From: Phycisphaerae bacterium
GTDB taxonomy: Bacteria; Planctomycetota; Phycisphaerae; UBA1845
Direction of reading: 5' to 3'
DNA length: 64,000 nt
NCBI GenBank assembly: GCA_029260015.1
Contig: JAJDEB010000034.1
Span: 272,031 to 336,030, forward strand
Part shown: positions 1 through 7,839 of the stretch, piece after piece
Position numbering within the stretch: position 1 is the stretch's first letter
Layout of the letters: every line of letters begins with the position of its first letter
The notes under the pieces: generated by a model
What the model was told of the DNA's origin: nothing
Databases searched by the model: none
Seen by the model: the letters and a program-made list of their open reading frames with translations, nothing else
Program-made: the position numbers and the translations under genes

Positions 1-192
1 CCAATCTGAAAATTCATCGACTGAATAGTGAATTCCAGTATCTAGATGATTTGTCACATTTGTCTTTGGGCGCTTAGGCACCGTATTTGAAGCGGCGACA
101 TGCGACCAATACGGCCCACAAATAATGAACAGCACATAGGTCATCCCCATGCCCGCAATGGCCAATGTCGCGGCTCTTAGGAATTGTTTCAT
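1..192 (-). CDS. Truncated gene, N-terminal 64 residues of a membrane-anchored or secreted protein
   Basis: An open frame begins with ATG at 192 and runs without a stop off the left edge of the window. It starts MKQFLRAATLAIAGMGMTYV, a short basic n-region followed by a hydrophobic stretch of about 20 residues, so a signal peptide or N-terminal membrane anchor is likely. The remainder (PKRPKTNVTNHLDTG...) is hydrophilic. The transcript carries GAGG about 9 bases before the start. It lies 33 bp downstream of the lipoprotein-like gene ending at 226, on the same strand, and so probably shares its transcript. No family is recognised and it does not carry the C-terminal motif of the three preceding paralogs, which might in any case lie outside the window. 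Confidence 0.6.
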   Translation of the reverse strand, partial: MKQFLRAATLAIAGMGMTYVLFIICGPYWSHVAASNTVPKRPKTNVTNHLDTGIHYSVDEFSDW

Positions 193-225
193 CGATAAGA
201 CCTCAAGCAATACGCAGTTGTGGAT

Positions 226-714
226 TTACCTCAATTCATCCACCTGCGAAATGGACAAGACTTCAATGATATAGATGTCACCGAACACACGATTGCCAAC
301 TTCAATCTCGACATCAATCGCTTCGGACTGGTCACCTTCTTCCACCAGAAATCGAAACGTGGTTCCGGTTACGTCGTATGCCTTAGCCGCTTCTTCACAT
401 GACGGATAATTCTTGTTACCGCCTGAAACGCAAATGGCCCCGAACGTTCGGGCATATTCCACCACTCCGGCTTGGTCTGGTGTTCGGACCTCACCACTGA
501 CGCTGTCATCATCGTCCGGTTCTTCTCCGTCGAAAAACTCAAGACGAATAACGTTATCCACTAGCGCAGGGCTTCGGTCTGATACCAGGAGCACCTTGAT
601 CGAATAGAACTGCCTGTAGCTCTTTAGCGGCTGACATCCATGCTGCGTTGCCACTACAACAAGCAGTGCAAAGAGGGTAAGCGTCGGGAGAACGTTCCGT
701 ATTCTTGTCAGCAT
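226..714 (-). CDS. Small lipoprotein-like protein, paralog A of a tandem family
   Basis: A 162-residue protein. The N-terminus (MLTRIRNVLPTLTLFALLVV) is a signal sequence ending at a GC pair (TQHGC) that could be a degenerate lipobox. The C-terminal third carries a motif shared with the next two genes: VTGT-x3-FL-(V/I)-EEG, then D-x-E-I-E-VGN and IYIIEV-x-SIS. The middle contains an acidic run (EEPDDDDS) and a Cys pair. A Shine-Dalgarno TTGGAG lies 8 bases before the ATG. All three paralogs are on the minus strand and probably co-transcribed. No known family is recognised. The predicted location is the outer membrane or cell surface, and the function is unknown. Confidence 0.75.
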   Translation of the reverse strand: MLTRIRNVLPTLTLFALLVVVATQHGCQPLKSYRQFYSIKVLLVSDRSPALVDNVIRLEFFDGEEPDDDDSVSGEVRTPDQAGVVEYARTFGAICVSGGNKNYPSCEEAAKAYDVTGTTFRFLVEEGDQSEAIDVEIEVGNRVFGDIYIIEVLSISQVDELR

Positions 715-891
715 CGATTCGACTCCAAGTTTCTCAGCGCGGCATCGGCAGTGAAACCTCGACGACTCTTACAGTATACCCCTCGGCTGAAGTGAGTTGC
801 GCAAGCGTGGCTTCGCATCAAACCAACAAGAGGATGCGCCCTGCTGGATCTGGTTTCCGAGCACGTTGGCAGGCCACCCCCTTTTGAGATT

Positions 892-1368
892 TTATAAGCC
901 ATAGTAAATGAGTTCGAATACCGGTTCGGTGATTTCGACAACCTCAATCGAAAACGAATCCCCGGTAGAGATGTTGCCAACCTCAAGAGTCACGTCTAGG
1001 ACATCGGACTGCTCTGCACCTTCAATCAGAAACGACACCTGCGAGCCGGTGACGAAGTCCACTTTCTCGAACGTGCTGCAAGGCGGGTCGATAAACTCCA
1101 CGCTTTGACGGGTGCAGTCAAAATATTCTGCTTCAACGAATTCCGTCAATCCATTGCTGTTTACCATGAGAGACGAACCGCGAAATCCTCCACTATACTT
1201 TCTGATTCGATGCACGCTGACAGTGGAAACCGGGGCGCCGCTTTCGCCATCGAGAATCTTGACTCGAATGATCTGCTCATTCTTACCCCTCGAGTTGTCG
1301 TAACACCCACTCGACAAGGCCGCCGTACACATCGCACCCAACAGCATGACTGGGTGTTTCCGATTCAT
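892..1368 (-). CDS. Small lipoprotein-like protein, paralog B of a tandem family
   Basis: A 158-residue protein when started at the ATG at 1368 (MNRKHPVMLLGAMCTAALSS, then GC). An in-frame TTG at 1389 would add seven residues but has no ribosome-binding site, whereas GAGG lies upstream of the ATG, if slightly far at about 12 bases. A signal peptide ends at SSGC, a weak lipobox. The C-terminal part has the family motif VTGS-x3-FLIEGAEQSDVLDV, then EVGN-x3-GDSFSIEV-x-EIT. Two internal cysteines (FDC, PPC) may form a disulfide. It sits directly downstream of paralog C and about 180 bp upstream of paralog A. Function unknown; a beta-sandwich fold is only a guess from the strand-like composition. 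Confidence 0.75.
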   Translation of the reverse strand: MNRKHPVMLLGAMCTAALSSGCYDNSRGKNEQIIRVKILDGESGAPVSTVSVHRIRKYSGGFRGSSLMVNSNGLTEFVEAEYFDCTRQSVEFIDPPCSTFEKVDFVTGSQVSFLIEGAEQSDVLDVTLEVGNISTGDSFSIEVVEITEPVFELIYYGL

Positions 1369-1395
1369 TCGTAGTTTGAGCCTCGGCAAGAATAA

Positions 1396-1872
1396 TCAGC
1401 GTGAATTCAGGTCAAACGGTTTGGAAATCGCAATGACTTCGATCGAATAAACAGATCCGATTTCGTCGTTTCCCACCTGTAATTCGAGTTCGACGATGTC
1501 ATCAACCTCGCCGTCATCAATGAGAAACTTTCCCATCGATCCCGTGACCGTATCCTCGTAGTCTCTTGATCGGCAAGAGTCGGGCCCAAAGCTAAACCCG
1601 CATGGGACGTAGGTCGGAACAATAATATCGGCAAAGCCATCCTCATCGCTGACAAAGACTCTGCCATCAACACCCAGATTCGATTCGTCGATGCGATAGA
1701 TTTCTGCATTTCCAACGGCGACATCATTTGCCGTATCCGTGATACTCACTCGCACAATCTGGTCGTATCCCGAGACGACACTGCAACCGCGAAAGTAAGT
1801 CAGGCAAGAAACGAGCAGGACGGTTGTGATCGCAAATCGCAAGCGCCGTGTGTTCAACTTTTGAATTCGCAT
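1396..1872 (-). CDS. Small lipoprotein-like protein, paralog C of a tandem family
   Basis: A 158-residue protein and the first gene of the tandem set in transcription order. The N-terminus MRIQKLNTRRLRFAITTVLL is a positively charged signal sequence ending near RGC. The body (QIVRVSITDT, then AEIYRIDESN) looks like a small beta-rich domain with a GFADIIV segment that paralog B matches as GLTEFVE. The C-terminus repeats the family motif VTGS-x3-FLIDDGE-x-DDIVELEL, VGN-x3-GSVYSIEV-x-AIS. Pairwise similarity of the three proteins is concentrated at both ends of the mature region, as expected of an old tandem duplication. Function unknown. Confidence 0.75.
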   Translation of the reverse strand: MRIQKLNTRRLRFAITTVLLVSCLTYFRGCSVVSGYDQIVRVSITDTANDVAVGNAEIYRIDESNLGVDGRVFVSDEDGFADIIVPTYVPCGFSFGPDSCRSRDYEDTVTGSMGKFLIDDGEVDDIVELELQVGNDEIGSVYSIEVIAISKPFDLNSR

Positions 1873-2331
1873 GACAAGATCACCGAAACATCCGATTCAC
1901 AATCCCAAGGAATAGCTCGACGAACGCTTAAATGCTCATGTTGATTGACCCGAGCGTGTTTCCATACAGCAATATACTACGCCTTTCTCAGTGTCCAAAA
2001 CAAAAACCCTCGCTGGACACATGATCTGCCTTCGCGGACGTCCAATACCGCATTTTGGCAAGTTCTTCTTGGGTCCGGTTCCGGTTTGTGGTTATACTGA
2101 AGCTGGTCAGCGGATAAAATCGAATCTGCCATTGCAGCAATCCAACAACTCCATCGCGACGTCCCATGCCCTGCATGCGCGATGAAGATGCGATGTGCAA
2201 TTCGAGATCGCGCGGCTGCAATTTTTGAATGCATTGGTTTGTGCGGACGGCCCGCAGTATGCCCGGACGACAAACGGTTTTCATTTGGGACGGAGCGGTT
2301 TCTTGCATGGATCGCTTGCAGGGTTTGCGAC
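1873..2331. other. Intergenic region between divergent transcription units
   Basis: About 460 bases separate the minus-strand lipoprotein set from the plus-strand dockerin/kinase operon. Both upstream regions must lie here. A weak open frame (2182 onward) continues in frame into the next gene but lacks coding character before the signal peptide at 2332. No sigma-54 consensus, tRNA or convincing hairpin was found. Confidence 0.5.
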
Positions 2332-3894
2332 ATGGATTCGTTTTTACATCGTTGGCATTATCGATGCATTTGCGTGATAGCTGCGCTTGCGTTGGCGCAA
2401 ACCTCTTGGGCAGATGATCTTCCCAGACAGCACCTTGATGGCTCGGGCGATTCGCGCATCCTTCGATTCGATGGCGGACAATCCTCGCCAATCAATCCGC
2501 CCCATATCGATCTGCTGCAGTACAACATCGGTGCGTGGACACCCAACAATCCAACCGACTCGCTTTTTCGCGGCGAGTGGACAACTGCGCCAGCCGACTT
2601 CTTTCGGTTTGACCTGGTGTTCGACGGCTTGGTCAATCCACCCGGGTTGGGGTTCCCCGCAAACATTTTCTTCTTTGGCGACAACCCGCTGTTGGGTTTC
2701 GTCGAGTTTGACATCGACGCAAACGTATTGACCGGTGGCGAACTCATCGGCCCGCAGTTTCGATATCATGGTGCCGCCGGGCGATTCGGTCCGCCGCCAA
2801 TCAGTGATCGCTTCGATGGTCGCGTATCGATGGACACATGCCCGGGCAACTATGATGCCGACATTGGAAGCGGGCCATACTTTCCGGAACGCAGCGGCGA
2901 AGAATTCGGCTTGTCATTCCTTTGGGGATCGGTGGGTTCGGTCGATGTGGGGAGCAACGGCGACTTCTCGTTTGACCCGGGCGAGGCATGGATCGTTCAC
3001 GGTCCGTTTCTGAACCGAGCCCACGGGTTTGATGATTTTATTCTGGTCTGCTGCTCGAATGGTCTCCCCACGTACAACCCGCAAGTTGACTTGCTATTCC
3101 TCCATTCCGTCGATACCGATCAAACGACGATTTCACTCGTTTATCCGCTCAATCAAAACGGTTCCATCGCGATGGCTGGCGGAGTGTCGGAAACACCCGA
3201 CTGCTGCGCAAACAATCAAAGCAGCATCGAAGAAGGTCTGGACCATGTTTCAATCAGTGCGCAATTCGCCACCGCCATCGATCGATCTGACGTGAATTTT
3301 CCGTTGATCGAAGATTGGGAATTCCAATTCGCCAGCGACTACTTCGCACCGGAAGACTGGGTCGTCAATGCGATATTTGCTGGTGTGTATACCGACGTCG
3401 ACACGATCACACCGGGTCTTGCCTGGACCGACATCGCGCCGAATGTATTAACCCACGACTACAACGGCAACGCCGAAGTCGATATGGACGACGTGCAGAT
3501 TTTTGATGCGTTCCTCGCCGACGAAGATGGCGGCCCGTGTGACGCAGACGGTATTGTCGATGGCATTTACACGATTTTCGATTTCGGAAACGGGTTCGAT
3601 GTTCACGATGCCAACTACGACGGCGTCGTCAATGCGGAAGATCGCCCGCCCGAGCCGAACCCCGGTGCGCTGTTTGACCTGGACAATGACGGCGATCTCG
3701 ATCTCGACGATTTCGCGATCCTTCAGCGCTGCATCGTTGAAGCGCCCGGCGACCCGATGCCAACGGTTTGCGCCGACATTGACTCAAACGACGACGGTGA
3801 CATTACCGCGATCGAAATCTCACCGTTTGGTGAATACATCGGTGGCCCGGGCAACATTCTGTTCAATGCCGGTGGCCTACAACAGCAACCGTAA
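2332..3894 (+). CDS. Secreted protein with C-terminal dockerin-type calcium-binding repeats
   Basis: A 520-residue protein. The open frame extends back to 2182, but the start at 2332 gives a clean signal peptide (MDSFLHRWHYRCICVIAALALAQTSWAD) and has AGGG about 10 bases upstream. The N-terminal 330 residues form an unrecognised beta-rich domain with many aromatic residues and a CC pair. The last 150 residues hold EF-hand-like dockerin motifs: DYNGNAEVDMDDVQIF, DANYDGVVNAEDR, DLDNDGDLDLDDF and DSNDDGDITAIEI. Dockerin type I repeats bind calcium and, in cellulosomes, mediate docking; in Planctomycetota they are common on exoproteins with no known scaffold. It is the first gene of an apparent operon, with the pseudopilin-like gene starting 10 bp after its stop. 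Confidence 0.8.
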   Translation: MDSFLHRWHYRCICVIAALALAQTSWADDLPRQHLDGSGDSRILRFDGGQSSPINPPHIDLLQYNIGAWTPNNPTDSLFRGEWTTAPADFFRFDLVFDGLVNPPGLGFPANIFFFGDNPLLGFVEFDIDANVLTGGELIGPQFRYHGAAGRFGPPPISDRFDGRVSMDTCPGNYDADIGSGPYFPERSGEEFGLSFLWGSVGSVDVGSNGDFSFDPGEAWIVHGPFLNRAHGFDDFILVCCSNGLPTYNPQVDLLFLHSVDTDQTTISLVYPLNQNGSIAMAGGVSETPDCCANNQSSIEEGLDHVSISAQFATAIDRSDVNFPLIEDWEFQFASDYFAPEDWVVNAIFAGVYTDVDTITPGLAWTDIAPNVLTHDYNGNAEVDMDDVQIFDAFLADEDGGPCDADGIVDGIYTIFDFGNGFDVHDANYDGVVNAEDRPPEPNPGALFDLDNDGDLDLDDFAILQRCIVEAPGDPMPTVCADIDSNDDGDITAIEISPFGEYIGGPGNILFNAGGLQQQP

Positions 3895-3904
3895 GTTGAA
3901 TGCT

Positions 3905-4717
3905 ATGAAATCTGCGCTCGATAGACTACGCCATCAACACAAGCGCCCGGCGCTGACGTTGATCGAATTGCTCGTGGTCATGGCGATCATGAGCATTCTG
4001 CTCAGCATCCTCCTGACGACCTTGGGCAAGGTGCGCGAATCAGCGCGCAGCGTACTCTGCAAAAACAAACTGCAAGGCGTGTCACAATCATTTCAACTTT
4101 TTGCCAGCGACTATGGGCACGCCAACCGTGGCCGCGAAAGCGAACGGCTCGGCGCCCACCAGTTTCGACTCGAAGACTTTCAGGACAGCCTCTACCGAAC
4201 TGAGGAGTTTTTCAAGAATCCCGGTGGACCGTTGGGAACAATTCCACTTGGTGCCCACGAGCAGGCCTTGATCTGCCCGGACGGTCCGAAGGGATTGGCT
4301 CGCAACAACACCCCGCAACCGGCTGAAGATACGCTGACGCCATTGTCCAGCGTCAGCATCGGGTTCAACATGCGTCTGCACAAGGCGAACGTCAAAATCG
4401 CCATCGGCCCGACCGAGATCAACGTTCTGCGCGACGTCACGTTAACGCCCCGCATCCTCGGACATCCGTGGACGCCTTTGGCATTCGACGTTGACGGGGC
4501 AGCCGCCCGCGCCAAACCCGATCCACTCTTACCGTTCTACTCTGCTCCATCCGTCGAACCGGACGGCTTGTATGCCAATGATGCGTTTTGGTTTCCGTCG
4601 AGACGTCATTCTGGGATGGTTCATGCAGCGTTTATCGGTGGGCACGTCTGGAGCGCTCGCGATGCGAAGATGGCACCGGATTGGAACTGGTCATATCAAC
4701 CGCCTGCGGATGAGTAA
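3905..4717 (+). CDS. Type II pseudopilin-like protein with N-methylation motif (H-X9-DG / DUF1559-like)
   Basis: A 270-residue protein. The start at 3905 is chosen because it places a prepilin leader (MKSALDRLRHQHKRPA) before LTLIELLVVMAIMSILLSIL. Cleavage would fall after Ala16, with Glu21 at the +5 position; the usual Gly at -1 is replaced by Ala. The hydrophobic helix and GKVRESAR turn match type II secretion/type IV pilin-like proteins. Near the C-terminus, RHSGMVHAAFIGGHVW resembles the H-X9-DG motif that is abundant in planctomycete pseudopilins, but the expected DG is GG. The protein would be inserted in the inner membrane and could be assembled or exported. It lies between a dockerin protein (10 bp) and the kinase gene (3 bp), so it shares their operon. 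Confidence 0.85.
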   Translation: MKSALDRLRHQHKRPALTLIELLVVMAIMSILLSILLTTLGKVRESARSVLCKNKLQGVSQSFQLFASDYGHANRGRESERLGAHQFRLEDFQDSLYRTEEFFKNPGGPLGTIPLGAHEQALICPDGPKGLARNNTPQPAEDTLTPLSSVSIGFNMRLHKANVKIAIGPTEINVLRDVTLTPRILGHPWTPLAFDVDGAAARAKPDPLLPFYSAPSVEPDGLYANDAFWFPSRRHSGMVHAAFIGGHVWSARDAKMAPDWNWSYQPPADE

Positions 4718-4720
4718 GCG

Positions 4721-6136
4721 ATGAAGCTGCGACAAAAATTCGGCGTCCTGGCGCTTATCTATGTGTTGTCGCTTTCGGTCAATCTGGTCATGTCCGGGTG
4801 GTGTATCGTTGTCTATTTTCAGTCGGCGTTCGTGGACGTACAGTCTTCATTCATTCGCCAATCCGAAGTCGAGCGCCTCCGCGTGCAATTGCAAGTCACC
4901 AATGCCCGACTCGAACTCGCTGAGTCACCGACAGAATCAAAGGATGTCGAGAGCGCGGTTGCGATGCTGCGACAGCACGCTTCAAAACGCGTTGAAGGGT
5001 CGGCAGCCGCCACTAAACTCGACAAGGAGAACGTCTATTGGCGTGAACTCGCAGCCGCAATTGAGACGAGTCAATCTGTTTCGCCAGGTGAGTTGCTGCG
5101 AAACTGCGATTCAATTCTCGGTAAAATCAGCGCCGTCATCACATCAGATCGGCACAGCGCTGTGCATCATGCTGCCGCCACGCAGCAACGGGTTGTGACC
5201 ATCCTCATCGCCAATGCGGTCGTCGGCGCGATTCTATGCATCGCTGGCTTGGTGCTGGTTCGCCGCTGGGTGTTGCAACCCGTCGCAAAACTTCGCATCG
5301 CCACCAAAGAAATCGCCGGCGGTCACTTCGACCATCGCATCAAACCGCAGTCCACCGACGAACTCGGCGAACTATCCAATGAAGTCAATCAAATGTCGAG
5401 TACGATCGTAGACATGCAGGCCAAACTCATCGATCAGGAGCGCCAAGCCGCAGCCGGCGAAATGTTTCGCCGCATCGCCCACAACATTCGCAATCCGCTC
5501 GCCGGCATTCGAGGTTTGGCGGAAGCCACCCGAAACCCGCACGCCCATGTCGAGGACATAACCGAATACCAAGAGCGAATCATCAAAGCGATTGATCGAT
5601 TGGAACAGTGGCTACGAGAATTGCAGCACTCGGTCGAACCGATGACCATTGCGCCGCAGCGCACCGACCTAGCCGAACTTGTCGAAAATGTTTGCAACGT
5701 AATGACTCCCACCGCCGACCGGGCACAGGTACAATTCGCAGCGATCATTGATCCCGAATCGCGTTTCGTCGTGGTCGACGGTTTTCATTTTGAGCAAGCC
5801 CTCGTCGCCCTGATCACCAACGCGATTCAGGCATCCAGCCCCGGCAAAACGGTTCGCATCCGCGTCGCGAACATCCCGGATCGTTCCGAACATTGGAGCG
5901 TCTGCGTCGAAGATGAAGGAACAGGCATCGCCAAGGAATTGCACTCGAAGCTTTTTCTGCCAAACTTTACGACACGCAGCGACGGCAATGGCTTGGGGCT
6001 TTCGATGGTGGCAAAAGTCGTTCACACGCATGGTGGCCGGATACACTGCGACTCGACGCCAGGTCAAGGCAGCCGCTTTGAGGCCATCATGCCCGGACGC
6101 ATCGCCAGTCGCGGGCCCAACACAATGGAGCAGTAG
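4721..6136 (+). CDS. HAMP-domain sensor histidine kinase
   Basis: A 471-residue membrane kinase. TM1 lies at about residues 8-35 and TM2 at about 160-182, flanking a helical periplasmic sensor of roughly 120 residues with no recognised ligand domain. A HAMP domain follows (about 180-233). The dimerisation/phosphoacceptor helix has H254 in AHNIRNPLAG, with Asn replacing the usual Glu after His. The HATPase domain has an N-box (LITNAIQAS), a G1 box (EDEGTGIA) and a G2 box (GNGLGLSMV). In NtrB-type systems such kinases phosphorylate a sigma-54 activator. The response regulator starts 3 bp after this stop, so cognate pairing is very likely. The signal sensed cannot be told from sequence. Confidence 0.93.
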   Translation: MKLRQKFGVLALIYVLSLSVNLVMSGWCIVVYFQSAFVDVQSSFIRQSEVERLRVQLQVTNARLELAESPTESKDVESAVAMLRQHASKRVEGSAAATKLDKENVYWRELAAAIETSQSVSPGELLRNCDSILGKISAVITSDRHSAVHHAAATQQRVVTILIANAVVGAILCIAGLVLVRRWVLQPVAKLRIATKEIAGGHFDHRIKPQSTDELGELSNEVNQMSSTIVDMQAKLIDQERQAAAGEMFRRIAHNIRNPLAGIRGLAEATRNPHAHVEDITEYQERIIKAIDRLEQWLRELQHSVEPMTIAPQRTDLAELVENVCNVMTPTADRAQVQFAAIIDPESRFVVVDGFHFEQALVALITNAIQASSPGKTVRIRVANIPDRSEHWSVCVEDEGTGIAKELHSKLFLPNFTTRSDGNGLGLSMVAKVVHTHGGRIHCDSTPGQGSRFEAIMPGRIASRGPNTMEQ

Positions 6137-6139
6137 CAG

Positions 6140-7534
6140 ATGGCCAACATTCTCGTCATCGACGACGAAGAAAATCTCCGCATATCCATGCAACTGGCGT
6201 TGAAGCGCGCGGGGCACACCTGCCGCATCGAATCCAACGGCAAGGATGGGATGGCAGCCGCCCGATCAAAACTGCCTGACCTGATATTTGTCGATGTGAA
6301 TCTTCCCGATACCGACGGGCTAACGCTGTTGGAAGAATTCCGCAAGAACGGTATCGACGCGCCAGTGATCGTCATCACCGGTTTTGGAACGATCGCAAGC
6401 GCTGTAACAGCCATGCAGAAGGGTGCAGTCGATTACATCCAGAAACCACTGGCGATGGATGAATTGGTGCTGCTTGTGTCGCGCTGCCTTGAGAACCACA
6501 GCATCCGCAATCAACTTGACGCCTATCGCGAAGCTCAGCAACGGGCGTCCGACAGGGAAAGTGTGATCGGCGACTGTGCGGCGATGCGCGATCTGCTTAG
6601 CGTTGCCGACAAGGTCGCCGCCCTGCCAATGGACGAAGAAGGTTCACTGCCCACCGTACTCCTACTCGGTGACACCGGAACTGGCAAAGAGGCGCTCGCC
6701 CGATACATTCACCGCAGAGGACCGGCGGCTGACCGGCCGTTCGTCCACGTCAACTGCACTGCCGTACCAGAGAATTTCTTCGAGTCAGAACTTTTCGGTC
6801 ACGAAGCCGGCGCCTTCACCCACGCCAAGTCAGCAAAGAAAGGACTGTTCGAAGTCGCCGAAGAAGGCACGCTTTTCCTCGATGAAATCGGCGACATGCC
6901 CATGTCCACGCAATCCAAACTGTTGGTGGCCATTGAGAGCGGACGATTTCGCAGACTCGGCGGTACCACCGAACGCTCAACCCGCGCACGAGTGATGGCC
7001 GCCACCAATAGCAACCTCGAAGAAAAAATCGGAAGCGGCGAATTCCGTGCGGATTTGTTTTATCGACTGAAAGTGTTTTGCCTTCAGATGCCCGCACTGC
7101 GGGATCGTGGCAACGATATCTTCACCCTTGCCGAACATTTCTTGAACCGTTTTGGCCAGAAGTTTCGCAAGACAGCCCTGACGTTTTCAGATGATGCCCG
7201 GTCCGCAATTCGATCGTACCATTGGCCGGGCAACGTTCGTGAACTTGCCAACGTCTTGCAACGGGCCGCGCTGCTGGCGGAAGAGACAACGCTGTTTGCG
7301 AACGATCTCAATCTTGGGCCAGGCATTGCATCCAGAGACAACAACGAACAGATTGAGCCAAGGGATGTGAACGGTATTGCAACGTTGGAATCCGTCGAAC
7401 GGAAACTGATACAAGATACGCTCACCCACACCGACGGGAACATTTCGGAATCGGCGAGGCTCCTTGGCCTGTCGCGCGGCAGCCTGCGCCACAAACTCGA
7501 TAAACTCGGCATGCAATCCGACATTCGAACATAA
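6140..7534 (+). CDS. NtrC-family sigma-54-dependent response regulator
   Basis: A 464-residue protein with three domains. The receiver (about 4-115) has an acidic pocket at D8/D9, phosphoacceptor D52 (FVDVNLPDTDG), a conserved TG near residue 82 and a Lys in YIQKPL. The AAA+ sigma-54 interaction domain (about 145-375) has Walker A GDTGTGKE, Walker B TLFLDEIGD and an arginine-finger region FRADLFYRLKVF. The Fis-type helix-turn-helix is at the C-terminus (GNISESARLLGLSRGSLRHKL). The L1 loop that contacts sigma-54 reads GAFTHA instead of the canonical GAFTGA. It is the last gene of the operon with the kinase. A sigma-54 promoter 164 bp beyond its stop makes the cytochrome-type gene downstream a likely target. 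Confidence 0.95.
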   Translation: MANILVIDDEENLRISMQLALKRAGHTCRIESNGKDGMAAARSKLPDLIFVDVNLPDTDGLTLLEEFRKNGIDAPVIVITGFGTIASAVTAMQKGAVDYIQKPLAMDELVLLVSRCLENHSIRNQLDAYREAQQRASDRESVIGDCAAMRDLLSVADKVAALPMDEEGSLPTVLLLGDTGTGKEALARYIHRRGPAADRPFVHVNCTAVPENFFESELFGHEAGAFTHAKSAKKGLFEVAEEGTLFLDEIGDMPMSTQSKLLVAIESGRFRRLGGTTERSTRARVMAATNSNLEEKIGSGEFRADLFYRLKVFCLQMPALRDRGNDIFTLAEHFLNRFGQKFRKTALTFSDDARSAIRSYHWPGNVRELANVLQRAALLAEETTLFANDLNLGPGIASRDNNEQIEPRDVNGIATLESVERKLIQDTLTHTDGNISESARLLGLSRGSLRHKLDKLGMQSDIRT

Positions 7535-7562
7535 CCGCTAATTCGATTTCAGGATGCGCGCA

Positions 7563-7592
7563 TTTGGCCACTGATTAAAAAACATGGCCAAA
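7563..7592. promoter_or_regulatory. Putative enhancer site: two TTTGGCCA/TGGCCAAA half-sites
   Basis: TTTGGCCA (7563-7570) and its exact reverse complement TGGCCAAA (7585-7592) are centred 22 bp apart, about two helical turns. Each contains the palindrome TGGCCA. They lie about 108-137 bp upstream of the -24 element, within the range where NtrC-type activators bind, and directly after the activator gene. There is no following T-run, which argues against a terminator. Binding by the adjacent regulator is inference. Confidence 0.5.
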
Positions 7593-7697
7593 CCCAGCCG
7601 CCCAATTCACAAATTCGCAACCCCCACCACTTCGCTTCCTCGCTCATAACTTCATACAGCCAAACGTATTAACCAATTCTTGATGAGCCATTTTCGT

Positions 7698-7713
7698 TTG
7701 GCACGCACCTTGC
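7698..7713 (+). promoter_or_regulatory. Sigma-54 (RpoN) promoter, near-consensus
   Basis: TTGGCACGCACCTTGC matches the sigma-54 consensus TGGCACG-N4-TTGC. The invariant GG (7700-7701) and GC (7712-7713) are separated by exactly 10 bases. Transcription would start near 7725, giving a leader of about 115 bases before the gene at 7840. The preceding gene encodes a sigma-54 activator. Confidence 0.85.
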
Positions 7714-7839
7714 CCTACGACCATCGGTGGAATTCAACGAGTACGCAATCCACTCGCGCCTGGGAAGTATGAGAGAGAAGCGACATGCAAAGCAATCAGG
7801 CAAATTGCAATCTGGCAAATTCTTGAAAGGAATCGGAAT

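Noticed and set aside
7563..7592. Inverted repeat after the activator gene as an intrinsic terminator
   Set aside because: Only 8-bp arms with a 14-base loop and no T-run; the position upstream of a sigma-54 promoter fits an enhancer better.
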